DNA of 64,000 nucleotides, from contig CAWHNT010000031.1 of NCBI GenBank assembly GCA_963830775.1, forward strand, positions 50,604-114,603, read 5' to 3'. The notes below the pieces were generated by a model, which did not search any database, was not told the origin of the DNA, and saw only the letters and a list, made by a program, of their open reading frames with translations. The position numbers were made by a program, and so were the translations under genes. Within the stretch, counting starts at the first letter, position 1. Every line of letters starts with the position of its first letter. Below, piece by piece: positions 61,052 to 64,000 of this stretch. The DNA is from CAWHNT01 sp963830775. GTDB taxonomy: Bacteria > Pseudomonadota > Alphaproteobacteria > Geminicoccales > Geminicoccaceae.

Positions 61052-62625
61052 ATGGACCTTCTCACCGACCCGCTCCTGCCGGTCGTCGCGGACGATGGTA
61101 CGCGCGACGGTGATCTCCCGACCCTTCTCGCACGCTACGCCAAAGATGCCGTGCGAGACCTACCCTTTCTGCGCCCACACCAGCAGGCGCCCTGGCATCA
61201 ATTCTGCGTCCAGCTCGCGGCTCTGGCGCTGCACCGCGGCAATCACGATTCTGTCCCTGCAGAGGCGGAAGGCTGGCGCGAGCTGCTGCGCGGCCTGACC
61301 GCCGAGGCGTGGCCCGGCGACGAGCCGTGGCGGCTGATGTGCGCGGACCCGACCCGGCCGGCCTTCATGCAGCCGCCGATCCCGAAAGGCTCGGCCGACC
61401 CACATCGGGTCTTGGTCGAGACGCCGGACGATCTCGACGTGCTGGTCACGAGCAAGAACCATGGTGTGAAGCAGACCCAAGCCGGCAACGCCGCACCAGC
61501 GGCCTGGATCGCGGCACTCGTAACCTTGCAGACCTGCGGCGGCTATCTGGGTGCCGGCAATTTCGGCGTCGCGCGCATGAACGGCGGCTTCGCCACCCGG
61601 CCCTGCATCGGCCTCGTTCCCACAGGCGGCACGCCCGGTGCCCGCTGGCGGCGGGACGTGACGGTGCTGCTGCGCAACCGCACCTGGAGCTTCGATCGCG
61701 TGGAGGAGTTCGCCGAGACAGGTGGCCACGCGCTGCTCTGGTGCCTGCCCTGGGACGGCGTGGAGAGCTTCAATCTCGGGGCCCTTGATCCATGGTTCAT
61801 CGAGGTTTGCCGGCGGGTCCGCTTGGCCGAGGACAACGGTCGGCTTGTGGCCCGGACCGCGGGCTCGGCCACCACCCGCGTCGCCGCGAAGACGCGCAGC
61901 GGCAATGTCGGTGATCCCTGGATCCCGATCGATCTCCGAAGGGCTCCGCCGCCTACAATACCGCCCCACGCTACGCCGTGATGAGCGGCGTGCTGCTCAA
62001 GGGCGCCGACTGGATCAGGCCCCTCCTGCTCGACTGGCACCGGGGCATCGACGGCACGTCGATGGTGGCGCGGTTCGACGTGGTCGTGCGCGGCCAGGGC
62101 GTGACCGAGGGCCATCATGTCCGCGAGGTGCCGATCGAGGGCCAGCGCCGGCTGTCGATGCTGATGCTCCCAGCCGAGCGGGACCGCCTCGCCCAGCTCG
62201 CCGAGGAGATGATCGGCCACGCCCGCGACCTGCGGCTGAAGATCCTGAAGATCCCACTCCTCACGCTGGCCCAGGCTGCCCCGGACGAGCTGAATTTTCG
62301 CGATCGTACCGCCAATGCGTGGATCGAGCCCTTCCTCCAGCGCGTCGAGGACGAGATCGAGCCGATCTTCTTCGACCATCTCTTCGCCCGCGCTGAGAAC
62401 GACGAGGCGAGCCGTACCTGGGCCCTGCGCCTGCGCGCGATCGCCCGCCTGATCTTTCAGCAGGCCATCGACGCCCTGCCGATCACAGGTGCTCGTCGAT
62501 TGAAGGCCATCGCCGTCGCGGAGCAGAAGCTCGAGGGCATGTTCTGGGCCGGCTTCAAGGGCTTCCTGGGCAAGACGGAAGCGGGCATGACGGCTGAGCA
62601 GGCGGCGTCGATTGGGACCTCGTGA
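61052..62625 (+). CDS. casA: Type I-E Cascade large subunit Cas8e/Cse1 (one frameshift)
   Basis: About 524 aa after restoring one base deleted near 61937. LLTDPLLPVV opens the protein; TPDDLDVLVTSKNHGVKQ and the L1-loop-like region follow; AAYNTAPRYAVMSGVLLKGADWIRPLLLDWH spans the break. The C-terminal four-helix bundle is visible to residue 524. Cse1 recognises the PAM and recruits Cas3. It starts 5 bp after cas3 and overlaps cse2 by GTGA. Confidence 0.88.
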
Positions 62626-63112
62626 TCGGGAAGATCGCCCGTCGTCTCGCGCGCGACGACTATCCGCGCGGCAACCTTGCTGCTTTGCGCCGCCTGAAGC
62701 CTGAGGCACCGGACGGGGCGGCGTTCTGGCGACTGGTCGCCGACGAGGTGCCTGCCCTGTTTGACGATGAGCGGGGGCAGCGCGTGCTGGCCGCGGTGGT
62801 GCGCGGGATGGCGATCGCGCACCCGTTCCATTTGCCTCAGGGCGGCAAGCGTCCGCTGGGCATGGCGATGGCCGAGGCCGGCGTAGGGGAGGCCCGTCTG
62901 CTGCGCCTCCTTCGCTCGGCCGGAACGAGCTGTCCGAGGAGCTGGGCCGGCTGGCCGGCTATGGCTCGAAGGGCGACGCGGTACCTTCGACTGGGCCGAT
63001 GCCGCCTGGCTCCTGCTCACACCGGCGCAGCGAGGCCGTGCGACGCCGGATCGCGCGTGACTTCTACCGCACCCTGTTCAGGCAGACCCGCAGCGAGGAT
63101 TCCGCCGCATGA
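62622..63112 (+). CDS. casB: Type I-E Cascade small subunit Cse2/CasB (three frameshifts)
   Basis: About 163 aa when deletions near 62920 and 62985 and one insertion near 63032 are corrected. RRLARDDYPRGNLAALRRLKPEAPDGAAFWRLV is the Cse2 N-terminal helix region; after correction the rest reads NELSEELGRLAGYGSKGDAV, FDWADAAWLLLT and VRRRIARDFYRTLFRQ, ending at TGA 63110-63112. It stabilises the displaced strand in Cascade. GTG start overlaps casA; ATGA overlaps cas7e. Confidence 0.82.
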
Positions 63113-64000
63113 GCGCGCCGAAGTTCATCCAAATCCACACCCTCCATTCCTATCCGGCCACGCTCCTCAACCGCGACGATGCGGGCCTTGCCAAGCGCCT
63201 GCCGTTCGGCGGCGTCGAGCGGCTGCGGGTCTCCTCGCAGTGCCTGAAGCGGCACTGGCGCATGGCCGATGACCCGATGGCGATCAACGCCGCGAGCACC
63301 AGGCATCGGCGGCTCGGTCCGCTCGCGGCGCACTTGGCAGGTGCTGATCCATGAGCCGCTGGTGGAGGAGGGTTGCCCGCGGCTGCCACGATGGCAGTGC
63401 TCGCAGGCGATGCAAGTAGGAGCTCTACGGTGAGAGCGAGAAGGCAAAGGCCAAGCGCGGCAAAAATCCAGAGCCTGATCTGGAGCGAAAGAGCTGGTCG
63501 TACTCGGCCAGCCGGAGATCGAGTATCTGAAGGCCGAGGCACGGCGCATCGTGGGGCCGTCGGCGGCGACCCGAAGCGCATCGCAGGCGAGCTGAGGGAG
63601 CTGCGCCGCAATTTCCACGCGCTCAAGGCCGGTGCCGGCCTCGATGCCGCGATGTTCGGCCGTTTCGTCTCCGGCGACCGCGACGCGCGGGTCGATGCCG
63701 CGGTGCATGTCGCCCACGCCTTCACCGTCCACGAGCAGGCGAGTGAGCCCGACTACTTCTCCGCGGTCGACGACCTCCAGGCCGAGGAGCAGGGTGCGGG
63801 TGCCGGGCACATCAACACCGCGGACCTCACCACGGGCCTCTATTACGGCTATGTCGTCGTCGACCTGCCGCTCCTGGTCTCGAACCTGGAAGGCTGCGGG
63901 CGGAAGGCGTGGCTCGAAGCCGATCGCAGCGTCGCGGCGCGGACCGTCCATCATCTGATCCATCTGATCGCCAAGGTCACGCCCGGTGCGAAGAAGGGCT
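63109..64000 (+). CDS. casC: Type I-E Cascade backbone Cas7e/CasC, partial (about five frameshifts)
   Basis: The gene runs off the window. FIQIHTLHSYPATLLNRDDAGLAKRLPFGGVERLRVSSQCLKRHWR is the Cas7e N-terminus. Recognisable later parts are GGSVRSRRTWQVLIHEPLVEEG, ELYGESEKAKAKRG, ELVVLGQPEIEYLKAEA and, unbroken from about 63556 to the end, MFGRFVSGDRDARVDAAVHVAHAFTVHEQ and INTADLTTGLYYGYVVVDLPLLVSNL. Frame breaks are near 63300, 63374, 63400-63420, 63488 and 63555. Cas7e polymerises along crRNA. This is far denser damage than elsewhere in the window. Confidence 0.82.

Overview
The window is about 64 kb of very GC-rich DNA. It most resembles an alphaproteobacterium of the Rhodospirillales/Geminicoccales type. 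The signs are a SAM-II riboswitch before metA, the flgF-flgG-flgA-flgH and fliL-fliM-DUF6468-motE flagellar blocks, a split pntAA/pntAB transhydrogenase, COQ9, a DUF1127 protein, and a TPR-ispE pair. Genes are tightly packed, with many ATGA, GTGA and TTGA overlaps. At least ten otherwise well-conserved genes carry one single-base frameshift each, including the housekeeping genes typA, metA and pntAA. This looks more like indel error in the assembly than gene decay; I annotate those genes as full-length CDS and give the break position.

Layout. 1-8.3 kb: the end of a topoisomerase IB gene, an RTX-repeat secreted protein, a sugar-acid SDR, two overlapping lipoprotein hydrolase genes, and a catabolic operon (alpha/beta hydrolase, DadA-like dehydrogenase, Asp/Glu-racemase-family enzyme). 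8.4-12.4 kb: an ADP-ribose-themed block. It holds a DUF4071 protein, then on the minus strand a CesT-type secretion chaperone, an R-S-ExE mono-ADP-ribosyltransferase, a 59-aa protein and an ADP-ribosylglycohydrolase. This is the most novel-looking unit in the window. 12.4-22.3 kb: FAD oxidase, cupin, pntAA-pntAB-pntB, FMN reductase, UxaA/RraA sugar-acid pair, rpsU, def and COQ9. 22.3-28.5 kb: flagellar genes. 28.6-43.5 kb: mixed metabolism, including cyclophilin, an epimerase-like protein without catalytic residues, several GNATs, a riboswitch-controlled metA, Crp/Fnr, LLM oxidoreductase, a nucleotide cyclase, typA, Uma2, azlCD and FadL. 43.5-49.6 kb: signalling genes, with LysR plus class III cyclase, a CDF transporter, and heme oxygenase followed by a bacteriophytochrome diguanylate cyclase. 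49.8-57.9 kb: moaB, lytic transglycosylase, uracil-DNA glycosylase, TPR protein, ispE, a PIN toxin pair and a SAM hydrolase. 57.9-64 kb: a tRNA-Gln that has lost its 3' end, then a type I-E CRISPR-Cas operon (cas3, cas8e, cse2, cas7e) running off the window. The operon is full of frameshifts. No CRISPR array lies inside the window.

How genes work together. The chaperone and ADP-ribosyltransferase suggest a secreted effector, and the glycohydrolase is the expected self-protection or reversal enzyme for arginine ADP-ribosylation. Heme oxygenase makes the biliverdin used by the adjacent phytochrome, which should convert red/far-red light into c-di-GMP. The flagellar block is a natural downstream target, although nothing in the sequence proves that link. 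MetA carries the Glu associated with acetyl-CoA specificity and is preceded by a SAM-II aptamer followed by an intrinsic terminator.
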